This document shows, piece by piece, positions 52,508 through 60,041 of a stretch of 64,000 bases of DNA. The stretch's first letter is position 1, and every line of letters begins with the position of its first letter. The translations under genes and the position numbers were made by a program. The notes under the pieces are model-generated. The model saw only the letters and a list, made by a program, of their open reading frames with translations, was not told the origin of the DNA and did not search any database. This stretch comes from Flaviflexus sp. (GTDB taxonomy: Bacteria; Actinomycetota; Actinomycetes; Actinomycetales; Actinomycetaceae): the NCBI GenBank assembly GCA_030537635.1, contig JAUNVM010000004.1, positions 1 to 64,000 of the forward strand, read 5' to 3'.

Positions 52508-54814
52508 ATGGCAGATTCGGTAGAGACGGACGTTCCGAGGGTACGGTCTCGGTGGGCGTGGCTGGCAGGGCGCAGCGCCCAGGTTCCGGCTGCCCTCGAG
52601 CCGCTGATGAGGGCGGTGGAAGGCAGCGCCATTGATCGCGCCAAGCTGCAGGAGGCCTACACGGTGGCCGAGCGCTGCCACGCCGGCCAGTACCGCAAGT
52701 CGGGAGAGCCCTACATCACCCACCCGGTTGCGGTGGCGACGATTCTTGCCGAGCTCGGAATGGATACCGACACGCTCGTTGCCGCCCTGCTTCACGACAC
52801 GGTCGAGGACACCGACTATTCCCTTGAGGAGGCGGAGAAGGCCTTCGGTAAGGATGTCGCCCTCCTCGTCGACGGGGTGACCAAGCTCGACAAGGTGGAA
52901 TACGGGGAGGCCGCGCAGGCAGAGACCGTCCGCAAGATGGTGATCGCGATGTCGAAGGACATTCGGGTTCTCCTCATCAAGCTCGGCGACCGTTTGCACA
53001 ATGCACGCACCTGGCGCTACGTCTCGGCCTCCTCGGCGCAGAAGAAGGCCCGCGAGACGCTGGAGATCTACGCCCCGCTTGCTCACCGCCTCGGCATGAA
53101 TTCCATCAAGTGGGAGCTGGAGGACCTCTCCTTCAAGACCCTCTACCCGGATGTGTATCGGGAGATTGAGCGGCTCGTCGCCGAACGCTCATCGGACCGT
53201 GAGGCCTACCTGGAAAAGGTCAAGGACGTCCTCGCCAAGGAGCTCAAGGATGCTCGGATCCGATGCACGATCACCGGTCGGCCCAAGCACTACTATTCGA
53301 TCTACCAGAAAATGATTCTGCGGGGCCGCGACTTCGAGGATATCTACGACCTCATCGGCATTCGCGTGCTCGTCGAATCGGTGCGCGACTGCTATGCCGC
53401 CCTCGGCGTGGCCAACACCGTCTTCACTCCCATCCAGGGCCGGATCAAGGACTACATCACCACTCCGAAATTCAATCTCTATCAGTCGATCCACACCACA
53501 GTGATTGGGCCGGAGAAGAAGACGATGGAGATTCAGATCCGCACGTATGACATGCATAAGCGGGCCGAATACGGGGTGGCGGCGCACTGGCGCTACAAGG
53601 AGAATCCGAACGCAACGGGAAAGAACAAGCAGGCCACCACCGAGGATGATACGCAGCTCAACTGGTTGCGCCAGCTCGTGGACTGGCAGCGAGAAACTGC
53701 GGATCCCACCGAGTTTCTCGATTCCCTCCGCTACGAGATGTCCGGGTCGCGGGTCTACGTGTTCACCCCGCGCGGCCAGGTACTCGAGCTTCCCGGCGGC
53801 TCCACCCCGGTCGACTTCGCCTATGCCGTGCACACCGAGGTTGGTCACCGCACCGTCGGCGCCAAGGTCAACGATCGGCTTGTCACCCTCGACCACAAGC
53901 TTGAATCCGGCGACACCTGCGAGATTATTACCGCGAAATCCCCGGGGGCCGGACCCTCCCAGGGCTGGCTCGACTTCGTGGCAAGTCCGCGTGCCCGCGC
54001 CAAGATCAAGGCCTGGTTCACACGCTCCCGGCGTGATGAGGCACTCGAGGCCGGCAAGGACAAGCTGGCCAAGGCCATTCGGCGCAAGAATCAGCCGGTG
54101 CAGCGGCTCATGTCCCACGACACCCTGCGCGGGATCGCCCACGACCTTAACCGTAATGACGTCACCGATGTCTACGTGGCAATCGGGGAGGGTCACCTCT
54201 CACCCGAGACGATCGTGCGCCGGCTCATCGCCTCCCAGGGCGGCACCCCGGGCGTGGAGGAAACCCTCGCGGAGGCGGTAACCCCGACCCGGATTAGGGC
54301 GCGCCGTTCGGCCTCCTCCGGTGGTGCCGTCGTCGTGGAGAACCTCGATGACTCCGATGTGCTGGTCAAGCTCGCCAAGTGCTGCACCCCGCTGCCCCCG
54401 GACCGGATCACCGGCTTCGTCACCCGGGGAAACGGCCTGTCCGTCCACCGCCAGGACTGCCCGAACATCAAGTCGATGAGGAAGGAACCGGACCGGTTCT
54501 TGCCGGTCTCCTGGTCCGATGAGGCCGATGCGGTGTATCTCGTCCAGGTCCAGATCGAGGCGCTAGACCGCGCCGGCCTGCTCGCCGACATTGCCCGCGT
54601 GCTCTCCGAGCACGGAGTCAACATGCTGTCCGGGAACGTTTCCACCTCGAAGGAGCGGGTGGCTAAGGCCCGGTTTACGTTTGAGATGGCGGATGCTCGG
54701 CACCTGCAGCAGGTGCTCCTCGCGCTGCGCAGAATCGAGGGCGTCTACGATGCCTACCGCGTCACGGGCGCGACTGAGGAAGCATCTGGAGCTGACGAGA
54801 TATCTCCCGCATAA
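52508..54814 (+). CDS. rel: bifunctional (p)ppGpp synthetase/hydrolase Rel
   Basis: Rel makes and breaks the alarmone (p)ppGpp on amino-acid starvation. The 768-residue protein has the HD hydrolase domain (His96-Asp97 in LLHDTVED; KLGDRLHNART), the synthetase domain (GRIKDYITTPKFNLYQSIHT; ERAEYGVAAHWRYK-type end), TGS (VYVFTPRGQVLELPGGSTPV), a zinc-finger-like segment (KLAKCCTPLPPDRITGFVTRG) and a C-terminal ACT domain. The ATG at 52508 is set by the TAGAAT box and by the distance to the HD domain; the open frame upstream is not conserved sequence. The 3' end overlaps the convergent gene by 53 bases. Confidence 0.95.
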   Translation: MADSVETDVPRVRSRWAWLAGRSAQVPAALEPLMRAVEGSAIDRAKLQEAYTVAERCHAGQYRKSGEPYITHPVAVATILAELGMDTDTLVAALLHDTVEDTDYSLEEAEKAFGKDVALLVDGVTKLDKVEYGEAAQAETVRKMVIAMSKDIRVLLIKLGDRLHNARTWRYVSASSAQKKARETLEIYAPLAHRLGMNSIKWELEDLSFKTLYPDVYREIERLVAERSSDREAYLEKVKDVLAKELKDARIRCTITGRPKHYYSIYQKMILRGRDFEDIYDLIGIRVLVESVRDCYAALGVANTVFTPIQGRIKDYITTPKFNLYQSIHTTVIGPEKKTMEIQIRTYDMHKRAEYGVAAHWRYKENPNATGKNKQATTEDDTQLNWLRQLVDWQRETADPTEFLDSLRYEMSGSRVYVFTPRGQVLELPGGSTPVDFAYAVHTEVGHRTVGAKVNDRLVTLDHKLESGDTCEIITAKSPGAGPSQGWLDFVASPRARAKIKAWFTRSRRDEALEAGKDKLAKAIRRKNQPVQRLMSHDTLRGIAHDLNRNDVTDVYVAIGEGHLSPETIVRRLIASQGGTPGVEETLAEAVTPTRIRARRSASSGGAVVVENLDDSDVLVKLAKCCTPLPPDRITGFVTRGNGLSVHRQDCPNIKSMRKEPDRFLPVSWSDEADAVYLVQVQIEALDRAGLLADIARVLSEHGVNMLSGNVSTSKERVAKARFTFEMADARHLQQVLLALRRIEGVYDAYRVTGATEEASGADEISPA

Positions 54815-55301
54815 CCCCCGTGGGCTGGGTCCGAAAATGATCGCCTAGCCGGGCCGAGATTTCCCGGTGGGTGACCCCGAGCCGCATGAGGGCGACAACG
54901 CCCACAAGGGCGGTGTCGCGTGGTCGGCAGGCAAGCAAATCCGCAGCGGTGCGCGTCATGGTCGTCACCGGATAGTCACCGAGGATGACGATGTCATCCT
55001 CGCGTAAGAGCCGCCGGTCGCTCGTCCACCGCGTTGACCGCCCCGGCAGGGGAGCGCATCTCGGCAGGCCGCGCACGAGCGGAGACATGATCCATCGGCC
55101 CGTATAGACCCACACGGCGGATTCATCAGCCAGTGCGGCTGGCCCTGGCAGCAGCGGCCCCAGCGCCGCAGCCCGCAGGGCGGGAGTCGTCGCCAGATCC
55201 GCCGCTATCGCGTGCCCCGGGGCTAGCGGAACCCAGGCCGGCTCGTGCGGGTGATGAAACATGGGGGCGGTGAGATCCACCCGGGTAATCGGGATCGCCA
55301 T
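54762..55301 (-). CDS. AbiEi-antitoxin-like hypothetical protein
   Basis: A 179-residue protein of no certain family. The order TPALRAAALGPLLPGPAALA, then YTGRWIMSPLVRG and the late VTTMTRTAADLLACRP recalls the second half of AbiEi-type antitoxin or related DUF559-associated proteins, whose V-T-x-x-R-T-x-x-D-L motif is characteristic. No toxin gene is adjacent. ATG 55301 is preferred because the alternative ATG 55364 lies inside the terminator of the neighbouring gene. It ends inside rel (convergent overlap). Confidence 0.5.
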   Translation of the reverse strand: MAIPITRVDLTAPMFHHPHEPAWVPLAPGHAIAADLATTPALRAAALGPLLPGPAALADESAVWVYTGRWIMSPLVRGLPRCAPLPGRSTRWTSDRRLLREDDIVILGDYPVTTMTRTAADLLACRPRDTALVGVVALMRLGVTHREISARLGDHFRTQPTGVMREISRQLQMLPQSRP

Positions 55302-55356
55302 GATCCCAGCACAGCACGAGCGGCGTGGCTGATGCACCGATTTCCTGCGGCTGTGG

Positions 55357-55391
55357 AAAACCATGTGCCCGGCACGGAGCCGGGCACATGG
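55357..55391 (-). terminator. rho-independent terminator of the DUF349 gene
   Basis: A 13-bp perfect stem (55361-55373 with 55379-55391) around a five-base loop, followed on the minus strand by TTTTCC. It lies 15 bases after the DUF349 stop. Confidence 0.85.
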
Positions 55392-55406
55392 AGGGGGTGG
55401 TATTAC

Positions 55407-57644
55407 TCAGCCCTTGTCGAGGGCCTTCATCCACGCCTTGCGGGCCTCAAGGGCCTCCTCGGCCTCCTTCTCGGCCTTGGGGTCGCCGGAGGCCTTCGCG
55501 TCGGCCAGCTCCTTTTCGAGCTTGGCAATCGACTCTTCCAACTGGGCGGCCAGGCCGGAGGCGCGCTGAGCCTTCGTCGGATCGGACTTGCGCCACTGAT
55601 CCTCCTCGGCGCGGCGAATCGCCTCCTCGACCTCGCGCAGCTTGCCTTCGGTGCGGCCGATATCCTTGCGCGGGACGAAACCGATGTTTTCCCAGCGATC
55701 CTGAATATCGTGGAGCTTCGTCTTCGCGGCCTTGATGTCACGGACCGGCAGGAGCGCCTGTGCCTCCTTGACCAGTTCGAGCTTTGCCTTGAGATTGGCA
55801 TTCTGCTCGGAGGCCTGAGAGTCGTGGTGCTCCTGGCGAGCATCGAAGAACACCTGTTGGGCGGCGCGGAAGCGCGACCACAGCTCGTTATCCTCCTTGC
55901 GGGAGGCGTGGCCGGCAGCCTTCCATTCCTCAAGAAGATCCCGGTAGGCGGCGGAGGTAGCACCCCAATCCGTCGAGGAATTCATTGACTGTGCACGCTT
56001 GATGAGGGCTTCCTTGCGGGCAATAACCTCGGCGCGTTCCGCCTCCCGGCGCGAGAAAAATTGGCGGCGATGACGGTCAAAGGTGGTGCGGGCGCGGGAG
56101 AACCGCTGCCACAGCTCCTCCTCCTTCTTCCGATCAATCTTCGGGCCCTCGCGCTGCTCGGACTTCCACTGTTCGAACAGCTGGTTGAGCCGGGCGCGAG
56201 AATCCCGCCAGTGCGTCTTATCCGGATCCTGGCCCGCGATCTCCTCGACCTTATCGATGATCTTGGTGCGGCGCTCCAGAGCCTCGGCCTTGAGCCGGCG
56301 ACGCTCCTCGGCGAACTCCACGTGGCGTTCCTTCAACCGTGCCTTGAGCCGCTCGGTGCGTTCCTGCAGGGACTTGACGTCGCCGACAACAGCGGGCTCG
56401 ACAAGGGACTGCTCGAGAGTCTTCAGACCCGCGGTGATCTCTTGGGGATTGACGTTCTCGATGCGAGACTCCAGCAGCGCGACGTGCGCCACCAGATCCA
56501 AGTAGCGGCGGACAAACATGCCGAGAGCATCGTCCTTGGAGCCGCCGGCCGCGTACTGGCCGACAAGCCGCTCGCCCTCGTCTCCCGAGGAGCGGAGATA
56601 GACATTACCCTCGTCATCGACGCGGCCCCAGCTGGCCGCCTCGGCGGCAGCGCGAGGATCAACCGGGGGAGTGGGAGCTGCCTTGCGAACCGCGGCAGCC
56701 GGGCGCTTCGGCCGCGGACGCGGCTTCGGACGGCCCGGGCGCGGCTTGGCAGCCGGTTTCGGTCCGGGCTTGGTTGCCTCATGCGAGCTGTCGGCAGCGG
56801 GCTTCTCAGCGCTTTGCGCCGGCGAAGCCTCCTGATCGGAGGACGTGGCCGCAGCGGCAGGCTTGTCGGCACCGGCCTTGGACTCCGGCGTGGTCTGCGG
56901 AGCCTCCGGTTCGGAGACGGTCGTGGCAGTGGGAGCCTCAGGTGTATTGGGGACGGCAGTGGCCTCCTTGGCGGGAGTGTCCTCAGCAGCGGGCTCCTCG
57001 GTGGGGGTCTCCGGCGCGGGATTCTCGGGTGCTGCCTTCTCCTCGGCGTTCTCAGCCGAGGGCTGCTCGGCGGGCGCCTCCTGGGCGGGAGCATCCGGCG
57101 TTGCCTGCTCCGCAGCGGGGGTGTCCTCGGCGGCGGACTGGTCGGAGGGAGCGTCGGCGGGCTGGTCGCCTGTGGCCGCCGTGATGGACTCGCGGGCTGG
57201 GGCCTCCGGGGCGGTTGCCTGCGCGGGCTCCTTCATCGGATCCTCGGCGGCTTCCTTCTCCTTGGCCTCAATGTCGGCGGCCTCAGCCTGATCCTTGTCG
57301 GCGCCCTCGGGGGCGGGCGGCGCGGCCTGGTCGTGCCCGGATGCGGCTGCGGTGCTTGCGGGCTCATCCCGCTGGGCGGAATTCTCCGCCGACTCCTCGC
57401 CGTCGCTGGGCGCCGGGGCGTCTGATCCCTCGGTGGGTGCGTCGGTATCGATTCGCTGCTCCGCTAGCTCCTCGGCGGCTTCCTTGCGCTCCTCGGTGGC
57501 GAGGGCCTGCGGATCGGGGCTTACCGGGACGTCGACTCCCGATTCCGCCGGGGGAATCTGCTCGCCGGAAACGGCGGTGGGGTCAAGCTGTTCGGGGCGA
57601 CCCTGAGGGTCAGTTAGACCGGACTCTTCGTGCGGCATGGTCAT
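55407..57644 (-). CDS. DUF349 domain protein with long Ala/Pro/Glu-rich N-terminal region
   Basis: A 745-residue protein in two parts. Residues 1 to about 330 are low-complexity, rich in Ala, Pro, Glu and Thr, ending in a Pro/Arg/Lys-rich stretch (KPRPGRPKPRPRPKRPAAA). From about 340 to the end come several DUF349 repeats: helical, Trp-containing segments such as WRDSRARLNQLFEQWKSEQ and DLLEEWKAAGHASRKEDNEL, strongly coiled-coil. DUF349 proteins are common in actinobacteria but poorly understood. The ATG at 57644 has AAGGAGG upstream and a TAGACT box 48 bases before it. Confidence 0.85.
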   Translation of the reverse strand: MTMPHEESGLTDPQGRPEQLDPTAVSGEQIPPAESGVDVPVSPDPQALATEERKEAAEELAEQRIDTDAPTEGSDAPAPSDGEESAENSAQRDEPASTAAASGHDQAAPPAPEGADKDQAEAADIEAKEKEAAEDPMKEPAQATAPEAPARESITAATGDQPADAPSDQSAAEDTPAAEQATPDAPAQEAPAEQPSAENAEEKAAPENPAPETPTEEPAAEDTPAKEATAVPNTPEAPTATTVSEPEAPQTTPESKAGADKPAAAATSSDQEASPAQSAEKPAADSSHEATKPGPKPAAKPRPGRPKPRPRPKRPAAAVRKAAPTPPVDPRAAAEAASWGRVDDEGNVYLRSSGDEGERLVGQYAAGGSKDDALGMFVRRYLDLVAHVALLESRIENVNPQEITAGLKTLEQSLVEPAVVGDVKSLQERTERLKARLKERHVEFAEERRRLKAEALERRTKIIDKVEEIAGQDPDKTHWRDSRARLNQLFEQWKSEQREGPKIDRKKEEELWQRFSRARTTFDRHRRQFFSRREAERAEVIARKEALIKRAQSMNSSTDWGATSAAYRDLLEEWKAAGHASRKEDNELWSRFRAAQQVFFDARQEHHDSQASEQNANLKAKLELVKEAQALLPVRDIKAAKTKLHDIQDRWENIGFVPRKDIGRTEGKLREVEEAIRRAEEDQWRKSDPTKAQRASGLAAQLEESIAKLEKELADAKASGDPKAEKEAEEALEARKAWMKALDKG

Positions 57645-57692
57645 GCCTTCCTCCTTATGCCGGGGTGATGAACCGTTCTCGTCGGAAACACC

Positions 57693-57698
57693 AGTCTA
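57693..57698 (-). promoter_or_regulatory. -10 box of the DUF349 gene
   Basis: Minus-strand TAGACT, with a leader of about 45 bases containing AAGGAGG. The same hexamer is used at two leaderless genes of this window, here with a normal leader. Confidence 0.45.
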
Positions 57699-57751
57699 GT
57701 CTATGGTGGCGCGCTTCACGAGGGATGTCGGAACGTGATCAGTGGCGTACA

Positions 57752-57781
57752 TTGAGGCACCTGTGCCAACCGGGCTAGGTT
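57752..57781 (+). promoter_or_regulatory. leaderless promoter of the MBL-fold hydrolase gene
   Basis: TTGAGG (57752-57757) and TAGGTT (57776-57781) with an 18-base spacer; six bases later comes the GTG start. This is the only leaderless gene in the window with a plausible -35 element. Confidence 0.55.
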
Positions 57782-57787
57782 AGAGAC

Positions 57788-58687
57788 GTGAAGCTATTTA
57801 TTTATTCTGATACTGTCCTTCGTGCTAACTGCTACCTCTGGGTGAATACCGAGACCCAGCAGGCCCTCGTGGTGGACCCGGGTGCGGGTAGCGCGGACTG
57901 GGTGCGTACCAAGGCCGAGGCCGAGGGCGTCACCATTGCCGGGGTGCTGCTCACCCATGGGCATCCCGATCACGTGTGGGATGCCGCGGCGGTGGCCGGG
58001 GATAAACCCGTCTTCATTTCCGAGGCCGACCGTTATCGCCTCGATGATCCGATGAGCCACCTGCCGGCAGCGATGGGGGTGGTCATGGGACAGTGGACGC
58101 GTCCAGAGAATATTGAGACCATTCCCGCCCTGTGCCTCCAGGGTGGCGGAGCCCAGATCCTTCCGGGTTTCCCGGTCCGGGCCATCCCCGTGCCCGGCCA
58201 CACCGAGGGTTCGGTTGGTTACCTCACCGCCGGAATCCTCGAAGAGGGCGAAGGCGCGATCACGGTGTCGCGCGGCTGCGGCGGCGGCGGTGGCTGCGGC
58301 TGTGGCGGCGGTGGCTGCGGTGGCGGCAAGGGTCATGGCGGAGGCCAGGGTGGCTGCGGATGCGGCGGTGGGGGCTGTGCGGAGGAGCGCGATGCTGAGG
58401 CAGGCGGATGTGGCTGCGGCACGGACGAGTGCACCGAGGATGGTGCGGAGCCGCAGGACTCCGGCGAGCACGTGGGCCTCATCTTCCTTGGCGATGTGCT
58501 GCTTGGCGATTCGATTGGCCGCACCGACCTGCCGGGTGGAGATGAGAAGGAAATGAAGTCCACCTTGCGCATGCTCGCGGTGTCCATCGATCCGGCGACG
58601 GTGGTGGCGACCGGCCACGGCCCGCTCATGTCCTTTGAGTTCCAGCTCCAGTCCAACATGATGATGCGCAGGGCCCTGACGGAGTAG
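57788..58687 (+). CDS. metallo-beta-lactamase-fold hydrolase with Gly/Cys-rich insert
   Basis: A 299-residue glyoxalase II-like hydrolase. The metal-binding motif THGHPDH (56-62), His138 (GHTEGS), Asp236 (FLGDVLL) and His277 (TGHGPL) are all present, so the binuclear site should form. Between His138 and Asp236 the usual short strand-loop is expanded by about 65 residues (163-229), nearly half Gly, with ten Cys (164, 170, 172, 177, 190, 192, 197, 208, 210, 215) in GC-GC-type pairs plus one His. The reading frame is intact through the insert. Position before hisS matches the mycobacterial glyoxalase II gene. The insert may bind metal; no known domain is recognised. Confidence 0.9.
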   Translation: MKLFIYSDTVLRANCYLWVNTETQQALVVDPGAGSADWVRTKAEAEGVTIAGVLLTHGHPDHVWDAAAVAGDKPVFISEADRYRLDDPMSHLPAAMGVVMGQWTRPENIETIPALCLQGGGAQILPGFPVRAIPVPGHTEGSVGYLTAGILEEGEGAITVSRGCGGGGGCGCGGGGCGGGKGHGGGQGGCGCGGGGCAEERDAEAGGCGCGTDECTEDGAEPQDSGEHVGLIFLGDVLLGDSIGRTDLPGGDEKEMKSTLRMLAVSIDPATVVATGHGPLMSFEFQLQSNMMMRRALTE

Positions 58688-58718
58688 CGGTACCGCGCGC
58701 AGTTGATGGCAATCATGA

Positions 58719-58724
58719 GAGAAT
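58719..58724 (+). promoter_or_regulatory. -10 box of hisS, leaderless
   Basis: GAGAAT, six bases (AGACGA), then the ATG at 58731, 31 bases after the hydrolase stop. The hexamer is a weak match. Confidence 0.4.
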
Positions 58725-58730
58725 AGACGA

Positions 58731-60041
58731 ATGGCCCGACACACCTCACTTTCCGGTTTTCCCGAATGGCTTCCGAGTAAGCAGCTCGTTGAAGACCAGG
58801 TCCTCGACCATCTCCGACGCTCCTTTGAGATACACGGGTTCTCGCCCGTCGTCACGCGGGCGGTGGAACCGGTGGAGCAGCTCTTGTCCAAGGGGGAGAC
58901 CTCCAAGGAAATCTATCTGCTCTCCCGGCTGCAGGCCGAGGAGAACGAGGATGCCCAGCTCGGCCTTCACTTCGACCACACGGTGCCGTTGGCCCGCTAC
59001 GTCGTGGAAAACGCCGGACATCTCACCTTCCCGTTCAAGCGCTATGCGATCGGCCGAGTGTGGCGAGGGGAGCGTCCCCAGGAAGGTCGCTTCCGCGAGT
59101 TCATTCAGGCCGACGTTGACGTGGTCGGGGATGGTCAGCTGGCCCTGCATCACGACCTCGAGCTGCCGCTGGTCATGGCAGATGCTCTGGGTTCGCTACC
59201 GCTTCCCAAGCTCACCATCCACACCTCGAACCGGAAGATCGCCCAGGGCTTCTACGAGGCCATCGGTATCGCCGATATTGCCGAGACCCTGCGGATCGTT
59301 GACAAGCTCGACAAGATTGGCCCGAAGGCGGTGGCCGAGCAGCTCGTCCAGTCCGGCACCACCGAGGAGCAGGCCAATCAGGCACTCGCCCTGGCCGAGA
59401 TCAGCGGCGGCGTCGAGGTGGCCGACCGGGTGCTCGCCCTGGGTGCGCGCTCGGAGCTGCTCGATGAGGGCCTCGACGAACTCGTCTACGTGCTCGAGGG
59501 TGGGCAGGAGATGTCTCCCGGCTCGATCGTCGCCGATCTCAAGATCGCCCGGGGCTTGGACTACTACACGGGCACCGTCTATGAATCGTTGCTTGAGGGC
59601 CACGAGGATCTCGGCGCCATCTGCTCCGGCGGGCGTTATGACTCGCTGGCCAGCTCCGGCAAGAAGACCTATCCCGGGGTGGGTCTGTCTATTGGCGTGT
59701 CCCGGATTCTCTCCCGCATGATCTCCTCGGAGGCGCTCACCGTCACCCGGCAAAGCCCAACCACCGTGCTCGTTGCCGTCTTGAACGAAGATCAGCGGCG
59801 CGAATCAGAGCTCATTGCTCGCGCCCTGCGCGCCCGTGGTATCGCCACCGATGTGTCCCCGGGCAGTCAGAAGCTCGGCAAGCAGATTCGGTACGCCGAT
59901 CGGCGCACCATCCCCTACGTGTGGTTCCCCGATTCAGGCGAGGTCAAGGATATTCGTTCCGGCGAGCAAATCCCGGCCGACCCCGAGACGTGGGTTCCCG
60001 CGCGCGAGGATATGCGCCCGATACTCATGGGGGAACAGTGA
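58731..60041 (+). CDS. hisS: histidine--tRNA ligase HisS
   Basis: HisS charges tRNA-His. The 436-residue class II synthetase has motif 2 (RYAIGRVWRGERPQEGRFRE), the histidine-specific IARGLDYYTGTVYE, motif 3 (GVGLSIGVSRIL) and a C-terminal anticodon-binding domain. The start lacks a ribosome-binding site and appears leaderless. Its stop overlaps the GTPase gene (GTGA). Confidence 0.94.
   Translation: MARHTSLSGFPEWLPSKQLVEDQVLDHLRRSFEIHGFSPVVTRAVEPVEQLLSKGETSKEIYLLSRLQAEENEDAQLGLHFDHTVPLARYVVENAGHLTFPFKRYAIGRVWRGERPQEGRFREFIQADVDVVGDGQLALHHDLELPLVMADALGSLPLPKLTIHTSNRKIAQGFYEAIGIADIAETLRIVDKLDKIGPKAVAEQLVQSGTTEEQANQALALAEISGGVEVADRVLALGARSELLDEGLDELVYVLEGGQEMSPGSIVADLKIARGLDYYTGTVYESLLEGHEDLGAICSGGRYDSLASSGKKTYPGVGLSIGVSRILSRMISSEALTVTRQSPTTVLVAVLNEDQRRESELIARALRARGIATDVSPGSQKLGKQIRYADRRTIPYVWFPDSGEVKDIRSGEQIPADPETWVPAREDMRPILMGEQ

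Noticed and set aside
55302-55364. Upstream ATG at 55364 for the AbiEi-like gene
   Set aside because: It lies inside the terminator stem of the DUF349 gene and adds only a basic stretch without family similarity.
56061-57425. 454-codon open frame on the plus strand opposite the DUF349 gene
   Set aside because: The product is a Gly/Leu/Arg-rich repeat, the complement of the Ala/Pro/Glu-rich region. No start signal or family is seen.
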